A DNA stretch of 64,000 nt from Formicarius rufipectus (Eukaryota > Chordata > Aves > Passeriformes > Formicariidae): contig VXAU01001871.1 of the NCBI GenBank assembly GCA_013399695.1, positions 186,001-250,000 on the forward strand. Reading direction: 5' to 3'. Position 1 is the first letter of the stretch. Each line of letters starts with the position of its first letter. Positions 21,641 through 33,600 of this stretch are shown here, one piece after another. A model generated the notes under the pieces. It saw only the letters and a list, made by a program, of their open reading frames with translations, made no database searches and was not told the DNA's origin. A program made the translations under genes and the position numbers.

Positions 21641-24600
21641 GTTGTTTTCTGAGGCGTGGTGAGGGTTTTGTTTAGTTTGAGGGGTGGTTTTTTATTTTTT
21701 TGGTGTTTTTTTGGCTTTTAATCCTGGTGGAAGCGGCCCCGGTGCGGGAGGTACCCGAGCGCCTCGCCGGTTTCCACCGCACGTGTGTGAGTGGAGGAAT
21801 GGGAACGGGGGAATGGGCGCAGGGAAGGAGAGAATAGGGACGGGAATGGGCATAGGGAACAGGAGAATAGGGACAGGGGAATGGGTGCAGGGAACAGGAT
21901 AATAGGGACGGGGGAATGGCCACAGGGAACGGGGAATGGGCGCAGGAAACGGGGGGAATGGGCACATGCAGACAGGGGGAATGGACAGAGGGAACGGGGA
22001 AATGGGAACAGGGGATTAGGAGCAGGGGAATGGGCGCAGGGGACAGGAGAATGGAGACGGGGGAATGGGCGCAGGGAGCAGAGGGAATGGGCTCCTGGAG
22101 TAGGGGGATGAACTGGAAGAGGGGGGAAATGAGCTCCTGGAGCAGGGGGAATGGGCACCGAGAGAACGGGAAAGCTATGGGTGCTTGGAGCACACAATTG
22201 GGTCCCTCCCAGGATTTCCAAGTTTCCAGCCCGTTCCCTGGAATTGCAGCCCTTCCTGGGGTGGTGGGCTCTGCCTTTGTGCAGCGTCGGGCAGGAAAAG
22301 CAGGATTTGTGACAGTGCTTGGTGGAACTTGGGTTGAGGAGGCAGCAGCAGGGATGCTGTTTCTTGTGTGTTCTGCATAGTCCCTGCTTTCCACAGCATT
22401 TATGGGAAGTAGGAGCTGCAGCAAACAAGCTTCAGGACTTGCTGGAAGCACAAGTGCAGCTGCCTGTGTTGGGAAACGTGAGGAGGTGCAGAGGAAATGG
22501 TTAAAAACAACTTGTGGCTCTGGAAGCTCCTCAATCTCCCCGTTTGCAGGCACACCAGCCCCAGGATCCTGCTGGGAATGTGGGGTCGGGAAGGGCGGTG
22601 CCAGCACATGAGGGAGGGCAGGAATGGGACGCTGGAGAAGAAACTGAGCTGTCCCTTGGAGCTGCAGGGCATTTGTGGGACACGGCAATCTACCTCCTCA
22701 GGCTCTCAGCCTCCTTTTGTCTGAATAACTCACACTTGGGTCATTTTCGGGTCTTACTCATTATTTTATCAGTCTTCTGTTGCATGTCTTAGTTGTTCTC
22801 CAGCTTCCTGCTTTACTCTGAGGCTTTGGGTATTTTTTGGAATACCCTTACAGACCCAGGATGTCATGGTGCATTCAAGACTCAAAACAAGCCTGTGCTT
22901 GTGCTCTGTAACCTTGAGCAGCCTCAGGGGGTTTTGTCTTGTTGCTGGTCTTTTCTTGTAGAGGAGTAACTTCTCCTGCCCAAACACGGAGCTGGCTTTT
23001 CCAGGCATCCCCTAAAATCTGGCTTTCAACTGCAGCAGCAGGTGGTGTTGCTGAAGGCTTAGCCCCAGCCTGGCTGCTGCGTCACACAGGTGACTTTCCA
23101 GGCAGTAACACAGCTGAAATTGTGTCTGTTTACATGTTCCTCCTACGCTGCTTCCTGAGGGCGCATCCCTGCAGCCCCAGGAGTGTGCCATGCCAAGGGA
23201 TGGGGTGGGAGGTGACAGGGATGATGAAGGGGTCTCTCTTCAACCTCAGGCTTGGAGTAGCTGCACCTTTACAGTGACTTCTTATTCCTGGGCTAATTCA
23301 GGGTGTTCTGAGAAGAGACTCTGCGGTCTCACTTCCCAAACTGCCTTTCCAGCACCCTTTTTTGGATACTTTGTGTTCTCTTTTGCCGGATGTTGCTGGC
23401 TGTGTCCTGCTCCTCCAAAGGCTGCGGTGGGAAGTTCAGGTGTGTGCCACCCCTCTGCCTCCTCAGGACAGGTGTGCCTCACCTCGGGGAGCACCTGGGC
23501 TGGGGATAAAGTGCGGGAGGGATGGAACAGGGGCTGAAGTGGTGGAATCCCACGTGATGGCTGCACGTGTGCCCTGCCTGCAGCAGGGTTTCCACTCACT
23601 TGTAGTGCTCAGGTCTGTGTTTTTAAAGGGTATTTCTGATTCCTCAGGTGCAGGCAGTGAAGGAGAATCAGGGATTTCGTTGAAATTGTGGGTTACTCTT
23701 GTGGTTTTATCACAGTTGTGGTTTCAGCTTCCCTGGGTGGGAGGTGTGAAGTTCATTTTACCTGTTGCTGCAAGAAGTGAACTTTTAATGGGTAGATAAT
23801 TAAGATCGAAGGGTTTGTCTGGGGAATTGTTACAGAAAAAGAGGGGGTTTGTGAGCTTAAATGTTTCCCTTAATTCCAGGCTCCTGTGAGTTCTGGCTCT
23901 GGACTGAGCTGCCACAGCAGCACTTGTTCAGGTGCTGTGCCAAACTCCTGAGTGTTGTGATCCCTGATTGGGGTCTGTCCTGAGGGTCTGGGGATCCCTC
24001 AGTTTAGGGGCTGTCATGGACATGTGTCATGTTCGTGCCTGCTGGAGATCCTGCTCGTTCTGGATAACCCTTTAAGGTCTGTTATTTAAAAGCAGCCACA
24101 ATTTAAACTGCAAATGTATTTGTAGCAGTTCAGTACAGGTTTCTCTAAGAGCAGGGGATTCACCTTTTTCATCACATTTGTAAACATTTGGATGAATCTC
24201 AGTGTAATCAAAGCTGCCCTTATATTTTGGAAAAACAAAGGTTTGTGTAGTCCTGGTTTATACTGATTAGGTCTTTTTTGCTGGTTGTTAATAACTGAGC
24301 TCATAATAGCCAAAGCTCTTTTTTAAAGGTAAATGGAAAGACACAACCAGCTCGGTGGGCTGAGTTAGATTTACAGTAGCTGAAGTGGCAGCTCCTGATG
24401 TCCTCCCCAACGTTGCCTTGTTCCAGCTCAAGAGCACGTTGCAATTACAGCCAGGACAGCACACAGATAAATCATATTCATTAACATCGTCTGTATTCAA
24501 ATCTGGCCCTAAGTCTGAGAGCAGAGTAGGACAGCAGGGAGAAGCTGTAGTTTGTCTTACTGTAGATGAACTTAAGCTTCTCTCACGATGTAATCAGCTC

Positions 24601-27600
24601 CATGTGTGTTTTAGGATTGCTGTAAATCTCCCTAATCAGAAATTTTGTATCTCTTGGTAGCTTGTCTCTTTGAAATATTAAAAAGTTGATCCTTGTTCTC
24701 TTACCTTGCTAGATTAATCAGATTTAAGAAAAAGAAATAATCTTCTTCTTAAGCTGAGGAGGAAGAATGAGAGGAAGATCTTGAAGATAATAAAAAATCC
24801 AGGGGAGAATATTCTTAATCAAATTGATACGAATTAATAAAGCTGCAACTAAAGTATCATGTTTGAAGATCTGTTTTCAATGGTTTCAAAAGAGGCTGCA
24901 AGATTAGAAGTGAACAGTTTAGTTATATCACAAGAGATATCTCTGCCAGATACTTAAACCTTCTACAAGGCTGTTAGATGAAAAAACTGGTGGGTTTGTG
25001 GGCTCTGCAGTTGGAAACTGGCTGCTGAAGGCTCTGAATGAGATCACACTTGCTGTGCTTTGCCTTGGAGACTGAAAGTCAGGTCTGGGCCGGGGGCAAG
25101 TTGATTTTCCATATCACGTAGTTGTAAGCCTTTGATATCTTCTCAATCCTGTTCAGCTCGGCCAAGAGGGTGGGTGGAGGATCAAGTAGAACCCAAGAGG
25201 TTTGGAGCAATTGTATTAGAAAGATGTGAATTAGCAGAAATTTTACCCCTTTGAAATAGAGGAGCTTAGTGTTCAGTGATTTAAAAATGACTTCCCAAAT
25301 TGCCCTGAAAGAATTCTACACACTGGAATAGTGTGTGACAACTGTAAATACCAAATAGATTGATGTTGCTTTAGAGGATTTCATTTTGTCCTGTTAAGGC
25401 AAGGAGACGTTCAGCCAGTTCTGCTGTGGCTCTGATCAGGGAAATTGTAGACAGCTGATGGTGCAATCTGTAAGTTTTGGGGTTTTTCCCTTCTGAATCC
25501 CCCCTAGATATGTGGGAAGCTCCCTGGGTGAGCAGCAGGCAGCCAGTTCTGCAGACAGAGTTGGGGGCAGTGCTTGCTGTTGGCTCAGCAGCTGCTGCAG
25601 AGCTGCATGTGATGAGAGAAACAGCAGGATCCTGGTTTTCCCTCCTGTCCCATGCAATCCTGTGACCATAGCCTTTGCCTCAGAACATGCTACTCCTTTT
25701 TAAATTTTGCTTTATGCCAAGCTGTTCAAGAGCAAGCTTCATTCCACCTCTGGGGGGTGTCCCAGCCATAGTTTCTCTGGAAGTCATTGGGCTTTTCCTG
25801 GCTCAGCTCATGTCTCTTCCATGCTGGTGGGGTTTTATCCAGTGTATTACACATGTGACTGGAGGTGTTGCCTTGGAAGGGAGAATGAGTGTGTTGGAGA
25901 GGGATGGGAGAATTGGGGTGTTGCTAATTGCCTTTTGACCAGACTAACAAAGAAACAAACCCAACAGCAACAGAACCCCAAACAAAACAAACAAGCCCAA
26001 AATTATGGTGAGGAAACAAAATTAACCATGACTGCTGATCCACCAAGTTGAAGAATCCATTGCTGGAGTAGTCCAGGAACACAGGTGGCTCTGGGTGGTT
26101 TAGGGTGATGATCTTGAGTTTCCTATCTGCACTGCGACCTGAGTTCCACATTCTGTGGGCAGTAGGAAAAGCATCAAGGGAGAGGTGAAGTATGAGAGTT
26201 GAAACTTTACAAGGTAAGGTCTGGATTTCTGTATTTTTTATTTAGCATTTAAGATCTATCCACAGACAAACTCAGAGGCAGGAGTTGAAGACTTCAGGGC
26301 TTTGAACATCTCAGTGCTTTTGATAGTAGTGAGGAAGAGAAAGATATCAGTACCCAAGATGGATATGAAAAGATCTCTCCTTCTTTCTTGTAGAGGAATC
26401 AATGTGGTCCTGGCAGTAAAAGAAATTCTGTCTGGAATAATATGAGATATGGAAACTTCTCTTTTCAGCAGAAATGAACAGCTCTGCCACGACCCATCAT
26501 AGTATTTTTCTGGTTGTACTGACTTACAAAAAGCTTTTGAAATAAGTGCTATTTAATAGTCAAAGGTGCAGCTTCAAGTGATTATGTGGGCACTTGTTGC
26601 TATCTTTTTCTTCTACTACCATTGGGGAAAAAAATAGACTTTTTTGAGTCTGTGCATTAATACCTCTTGGTTCTTTGTACTGAAACCTGTGTCTCCACTG
26701 CACCCCCAGGCTAAGGAGTGCAATGGAGTCAAGGTTCCCATCGACACAAGCAAACCCAACCCCAACGAGGTGGAGTTTGATAACCTCTATTTGGACATGA
26801 ACGGCATCATCCACCCTTGCACACATCCAGAAGACAAGTAAGGCACCTCTTTGTCTCTGTACAAATAGCATGGCTCTTTAGTGACAGCATTGCAGTCACT
26901 CAACTGAATGCCCCATGTTTTAGGCCAGCCCCCAAAAATGAAGATGAAATGATGGTTGCGATTTTCGAGTACATTGACAGGATCTTCAACATCGTAAGGC
27001 CGAGGAGGCTCCTTTACATGGCCATAGATGGAGTGGTAAGTATTGATACATTTCCTTTCCAGTTGTGAAATCAGAGTAGATGCTGTCTGATCTCATAGGA
27101 TCCTGTGGGAAGTAGTTTTCTAAAATGAAAAGATAGAGGTAAAATAGACTGTTAATTTAATTTTGGTGAGGGGGTAATTAGAAGCACCCCTGGGGTTTGT
27201 TATCCACAGGACTGTATGAGCTGGCTAATGGGGTCTGCTGCGGCCTGAGCTTTGCTGGAAACTTGTGAAAGGCAGTAACACTCTGAGACTGCTTCTCCTC
27301 CATTCTCTGGCTTTAGGGATAATTTACACTGCAGGCTGGAAATGACCAGAGCAGCTGCTTTGAGCAGCTGCATTTCATATGGGCAGTGGTGTAGTTGTGC
27401 TGTGGAATATTTCACAGCCTCGAGGGACATTTGAGGCTGGAAGCTTGTCCTTCTCCCCATCTCTGCTCAGTACAGAGAGTCATAGAACTGTGGAATGATT
27501 TGGGTTGGAAAGGACCTTAAAGCCCATCTCGTTCCTTTTTCAGGCTCCACGTGCCAAAATGAATCAACAGCGGTCGAGGAGATTCAGAGCGTCCAAGGAG

Positions 27601-30600
27601 GGCATGGAAGCTGCTGAAGAGAAACAAAAAATAAGACAAGAAATTTTGGCCAAAGGTAAAACAGGGACCATTTTAGAGGCTTTCTGATGAGAATCACCTT
27701 GCTTGGAAAGACTCAGTAAGGTTTAGAAAAGGGCTATGTGTGCATTGCTGGGAGAAAGAGAGGATAACAAGCCTGCACAAGGCAGTGTTTTCCAAAGCTA
27801 AGAACTAAGATAAAACAAAGTGTCACTTTTTTCCTCCTTCTGTCTCCTGCCTGAAATGAATTTGTGTTGAGTGCTCTTAATTCCTTTTGAAAATAAATTG
27901 AACAGAAGAGCAGGGATAAATGTAGTGGGGAAACAACCAAAACCCTTATGGAAAAAAGTACATCTTTGTAGGGCTTGATGCAAGGAGTGTTGAGGCTTAA
28001 AAGCAGGGATCAGATGGAAATACTCCTGCACAGGCATAATGAGCTGCGAGCAAGGGTAGTTACTTGACAGTGGAAACTCTTAATTCAACGAGGAAACAAA
28101 AGTCAGAGTGACTTTCTGAGGGTGATGGTGACATGGCTGGGGTGAAAGGGGAGTGTGTAGTGGTATTTGTTGAAGTCACGTTGGTAAACATACTAACACC
28201 TGTAAGTTGTAGATAATATAATGGTAAGAGCTGGTTTAATTTTGTTTGTGGGAATCTGTTTGAAGACCCTGATTTCAGTAAGTCAGCTGTTACCAGGTGA
28301 GCCATCTGGGGTTTTGTCATGCAGGAGTGTTTGAAATGGTTCCTACTGATCTAACTCTGATCCTTGCTTTTGTTGCTCTAGGTGGATTTCTCCCTCCAGA
28401 AGAAGTGAAGGAGAGATTTGACAGCAACTGTATTACCCCAGTGAGTGACCTGGCACTTTACCCAGCAATTGCCAGCATCTGAATGAAGGTCTAATCTATT
28501 TTCTCCTGGCCCTTTTTAGGGAACTGAGTTTATGGACAATCTTGCTAAATGCCTGCGCTATTACATCGCTGACCGCTTGAACAGTGACCCGGGCTGGAAA
28601 AACCTCACAGTGAGTTCCCTGGCTTCCTACTTGAGGGAAATGAAGGACATGTTTAGGCTGGGCTGGGATCCAGCTGAAGAGTAGAAATTGAACAGACTTG
28701 TCTCTTGGCCTGGCACTGCTCTGTTGTTAATAATGGGCCAACTTGCACATCCTGCTGGAATTCAGAGACCCATTTCATTGTGATGAGTCCATCTCGCAGC
28801 ACCATTTGCTTTGATTTCACTGAAGAGCAAAGAGGAGGTTTGCTAGAAGCTACAGTTTGACATAATGGGAGACAAGGCTTTAGGAACACTTTCTTTTGGG
28901 GAAAGTGTAAAGATACTTTGTAGATGTGTGTTTTGCACTATTTGTTTTTTCTGCCTGCTGGCTCAGTAGGCTGCATTTTCTCTGTTGCTCTAATGATGGA
29001 TGGCGGGTGATGAAAATAATACATGTCAGCTTCTTGCCTTGTGGGACTTGGAAGTTCTCCTCTTCCTCAGCCACTCCACTCCCACAGAGTTTTGTTTGTG
29101 ACAGCCCTGTGTGTGCTCTGTACAAGGGTAGTCTGTAAATGCAGCTGCCTGTTATTTGCCATGAGTTGACTGTTCAAGTGGCCTAATTGGAGAACAGTTG
29201 GCTCTGCATGATTCCCTCAATCAGACGTGAGCTTTATAAATGCTAATGCTTTTTTAAACTGATGCTCAATAAATGCAAATGCTAAGGATTGATGTCAAGG
29301 TGAGGAGAGGTCTGATGTGGTCATGTCTCAGTGCACCAGTGAGTTGAGAAGATCCAAAGGGAAGCAGACATGTGTCTGCTTAATCTGTGAGTTCATTAGT
29401 GCCCGTTTCATTGCCCTGGTAATTTGTCAGGAAATAAAAGTAGGGCCTGACCATTTCAGTGAAACTTAAATTAATACATCATCACCGTCATCCTGGAACT
29501 GGTACAAAATAATGAGGAGCTTTTCATTGGTTCCAGGCTCTTGAGTAATTTCATTTTGAATCACAATATTTTAGTCGAAACTGCAGATTAGGATTTAAAG
29601 TATTCCTAAATCAGGGTCTGTGTTTAGTATATGAACTGCATAAGTTGTTTTTCTCTGTGGTGGCTTCAATTGTTGACATAATTTGAATGTTTTGCAGGTT
29701 ATTTTGTCAGATGCCAGTGCTCCTGGTGAAGGGGAACATAAAATCATGGATTACATTAGGAGACAAAGAGGTAAAATTCAAATAAATGTGGACATTTTGT
29801 TTTAAATAAGGTATGGTCAATAATAATTTATTATACATGATTTTGACTAAATATAATTTTCTTTTGTACAGCACAACCAAATCATGACCCAAACACTCAC
29901 CACTGTCTGTGTGGGGCTGATGGTGAGTTCTCTCTTGCTAGAAATATGTCCTGATAAGATTTCTTGTGCTGTTCTGAGATTGAATTGGGCTGTGGTTTTT
30001 AGGCTTTCACTTGGAATTGTGTGAATAATCCAGTGGGTTTGCCAGTTTTGGAAAGCTCTGTGTAATGGATGGGGAGTGGTCCAGCCCTGCCCACGGCTCC
30101 CTGTGGTTGTCCTGAGGCAGTAGTTTGTGGGTAAACACACTGGTGTGTTCACACTTAACTGAAGGCAGAATCTACTTTGCTTTTGACCTGTTTAGCATGT
30201 TTATCATTCCTCTTATTTTCTTTTCTTGATTGGTAGCTGATCTGATTATGCTTGGCTTAGCTACACACGAACCAAACTTCACTATAATTAGAGAAGAGTT
30301 CAAACCAAATAAACCCAAGCCATGTGCTCTCTGTAACCAGATGGGTCATGAGGTTAAGGATTGCCAAGGTTTGCCCAGAGAAAAACAAGGAAAGGTAAGA
30401 ATTTCGCTATTTCTAGAATATTTTTTAATCTAGAAGCTCATGTGTAATGAGATCCTCAAATAGTTCTTGCTAGGTTTTGGCTGAAACATGATGCAAATTG
30501 TTGTTGAAAATACCTGTTTGTCCTCTTAGAAGTAAAAACTGTACTTCTGCAGCACAAAAGGCAAACCTTGTTGTGTTTTGTTGTTTGGGTTTTTATTTCC

Positions 30601-33600
30601 ACTGAACAAATGGTCAGTAACTTCACAGACATGCAAACCAGCAAAATGCACAGTTGGCATAAGGGCTTGGACTCCTTGTATCCCTCTTAACTGCTTGACA
30701 ATAGGGCAGGAGAAGCTCTCAGGAGAGCTTGGATGTAATGTGACTGTCCTTTGGTTTTAGCATGACCAGTTTGCTGACACTCTTCCTGTCTCAGAACAAG
30801 AATTCATCTTCATCCGCTTATGTGTCCTGAGAGAGGTGAGATGAACATGTTATTTATACGAAGCAGCTGGGGCAAGTGTTCAAACTTCATGCAGGGTTTC
30901 CCAATATCCTTTCTCATGTGTTGCAGTACTTGGAGAGAGAACTCACTATGGCCAGCCTGCCTTTCACGTTTGATTTCGAAAGAAGTGTTGATGACTGGGT
31001 CTTCATGTGCTTCTTTGTGGGAAATGACTTCCTGCCTCATCTTCCTTCTCTGGAGATCAGGTAGATGAGCAGACATTTTCTTTTCCTGCAAGAATATACC
31101 CCCTGTGCTTTTATATAACAGGAGTCTCACATTTGGTTTGTGTTTAGGGAGGGAGCGATCGATCGCTTGGTTAACATCTATAAAAACGTGGTGCACAAAA
31201 CTGGGGTAAGGGCTTTTCCTTTGGAAATACTGAGTGTTTGCTACACAACAGGCTTACTTTTCAACTCTGTTGTTCTCTAACTTGCAGGGGTACCTCACAG
31301 AAAGTGGGTTTGTTAACTTGCAGCGGGTCCAGATGATCATGTTGGCTGTTGGAGAAGTTGAAGACAGTATTTTCAAAAAGAGAAAAGATGATGATGTAAT
31401 TATTTTTGTTGTTACCTTCTTGGAGTTTGATTTTCATCACATGCATTACTGTTAGCCTGGGACAGTCCTTTAAGAGAATAAGGGGAAAAATACCCAAATC
31501 TCATACTTTTTGTTAGTCTCCATTGAGTTCTTCCATGCTCAGAAAACAATCACATGTTTCCAGCTGAGTTCCTTTTCCTAGGCTAGCCAGATTCTTGGCC
31601 AGGCTAGGCCTGTTTTTCTGGTCATTGCCCCAAATGACAGAAAAATTTAATACCTGTGAGTTGTTGCAGCTTTTTGAATCACCACAATGAAAACTGAGGA
31701 AGGAATTGTTTTGTAGTTTGCAACAACCTTTGGAAGTGCAAGCCTTGAGCAGGGGTGAAATACTTAGTTTGAATTCCAAGTGCCTTCTTTCCATTCAGAA
31801 ATTACTGTGCCAGTGCTGGTAAGATGTTTTGGTTGTGGTTGCCCCAGCCTGCACCTCCCTTGGAAGTGGAAGCGCCAGTTTGATGTTCAGCTTTTCAGCT
31901 GGCCTGAGAATCATAGAATAAGAGAGATCTTGGAGTCTCTTCCTGTTTCTAGGACATTATATGTCTCCTACATTTTTGGCAGCTCTCCAGTGCAGGCAAG
32001 GAGCTCGTGTCCTTTGGCACTGCTGGCACCCTGAACTGAGGCTATAGCTAAACTCAGTACATCATTTAAACCATTACCAACATTGTGGGGCTTTGAACGC
32101 CCAGCTCCCTCTTTTTAGGGGAGAGGAGAAAATCCCATCCCCTTTCTGTTGGATTTACAGACACAAGGATTGTGCCACACCTTACTCAAATGTTTCCTAA
32201 AAACCCTATGACCTGGTCAGTTGAGGATTGCAATGAAATAATTTTCCAAGAAATCTGTATGTTTGACTGTATTTCCTTTTATTCTTCATTTAGGATAACT
32301 TTAAAAGACGGCAAAAAGAAAAAAGGAAAAGGTTGAAGGTAAGTGAATTCTTTACTAAAGGCAAAAACTAGCAAGAATTAAAATGGATACTACAGTTTTT
32401 GGCAGGTGTGTGGGTTGGAACTGTAGCTGTGATCATGGTGTTTTCTGGCCTGTGTGTAAACTGTTCTGAAGTTAATTTTAAAATTGTGTTGGTGGGATGG
32501 ATTTTTTTGTATTCCCAAATTATTCTGATATTTCAGAAATGGGCCTCAGTTTTTCCTTTCCACATTCCTTTGTTCCTGGATGGGACATTTGGGTGGGTGG
32601 AGCTTCTAAAATTGTCAGGGTATATGTTGTCCCCACTCTGAGTGCTCTCCAGGTCTTGTATTCATTTTTCAAATGATGATTTTCTAGCAATCCCTATCAG
32701 AGTGGCAGGGGTTTTTCACTTTGCTTACAAAGAGTATGTTATTCCTGGGAAGTTAAACCAAGTCCCCAAAAATCTGCCTTTTGGCCCACATAGAAAGAAC
32801 AATTTGTTTGGCAATTTTGCATAAGAGTTTAATAAACTATAACTCAGAAGTGTTATGTCTGGTTAAGATCATTAAACATAAGTAATTTAAACTGATGTGA
32901 GTAAATTATGCTGGATTTATACAACATGTTAATCTGAAAGTTGAGAGAGCATCATCTCACTGCTGGGGGATTACACAGCTCGTTCAGGGGGCTTGTCTGT
33001 GTTTATCTTTCAGAGGGATCAGCCTTCTTTCATTCCTGGTGGACAGTTTTCCCCTCAAGCCCTGGGAAATCGATCCAGTCCTCAGGCAATCTGTAACCCC
33101 AGACAAGCTGCCTTTGAGATGAGGATGCATGAGAGACAGAACTCTGTAAGTGGATGTTCAGAGGTATTGGCACAGAGAAGGGAAATAATCACCTCCCATG
33201 TTACTCTGGACACCTTTTTCTTTCTTGAAAAAGCTTTCTTGAAAAGCAGACTCCAAAACCATTCTGGTTCAATGAAGTGGCTTTTAATACCCTGTTTTTG
33301 TGAGACTGTTTAAGTAGAATTGTTCTTTGTTTGGCATCATATTTTTCACTAGGGAAAGGAGAAACTTGGGTGAAGTTTGGGGAAAGTATTAGTGAGGAAA
33401 AACTGGAAATGAGTGCTCTGTTACTAGTCTTGATTGTCAACTTGAAATAGTGATTAAAATAAAATCTTTCTGTCTATAAATCTTCATCCAAACAGTGAAC
33501 AAATTAAGGACCCTTTTCATCATGAGGATGTCTGGTCTGTCTCTGAAGTCTAAATGCTTTTTCAAAGTGCAATTTCTGTTGTTCTTCCCTTTTAATCTTG

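Larger units (their letters stand above)
21516..26709 (+). other. XRN2: XRN2 intron 1 (5.2 kb)
   Basis: The largest XRN2 intron. It holds the G-rich purine minisatellite at 21795-22160 and an AT-rich block at 24400-24980. No exon is supported. Confidence 0.7.

Noticed and set aside
21672..22688. 338-residue minus-strand frame with repeated HSPVP-type words
   Set aside because: It is explained by the purine-rich minisatellite read in the antisense direction; there is no promoter, homologue or splice context.
28776..28830. GTGATGA followed by CTGA, suggesting a C/D-box snoRNA in XRN2 intron 6
   Set aside because: The boxes are only about 35 nt apart, with no internal C'/D' pair and no convincing terminal stem.
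31895..31950. AGAATCATAGAAT resembling a CR1 3' end
   Set aside because: Only about 13 bp match; the sequence around it does not continue as CR1 in either direction.
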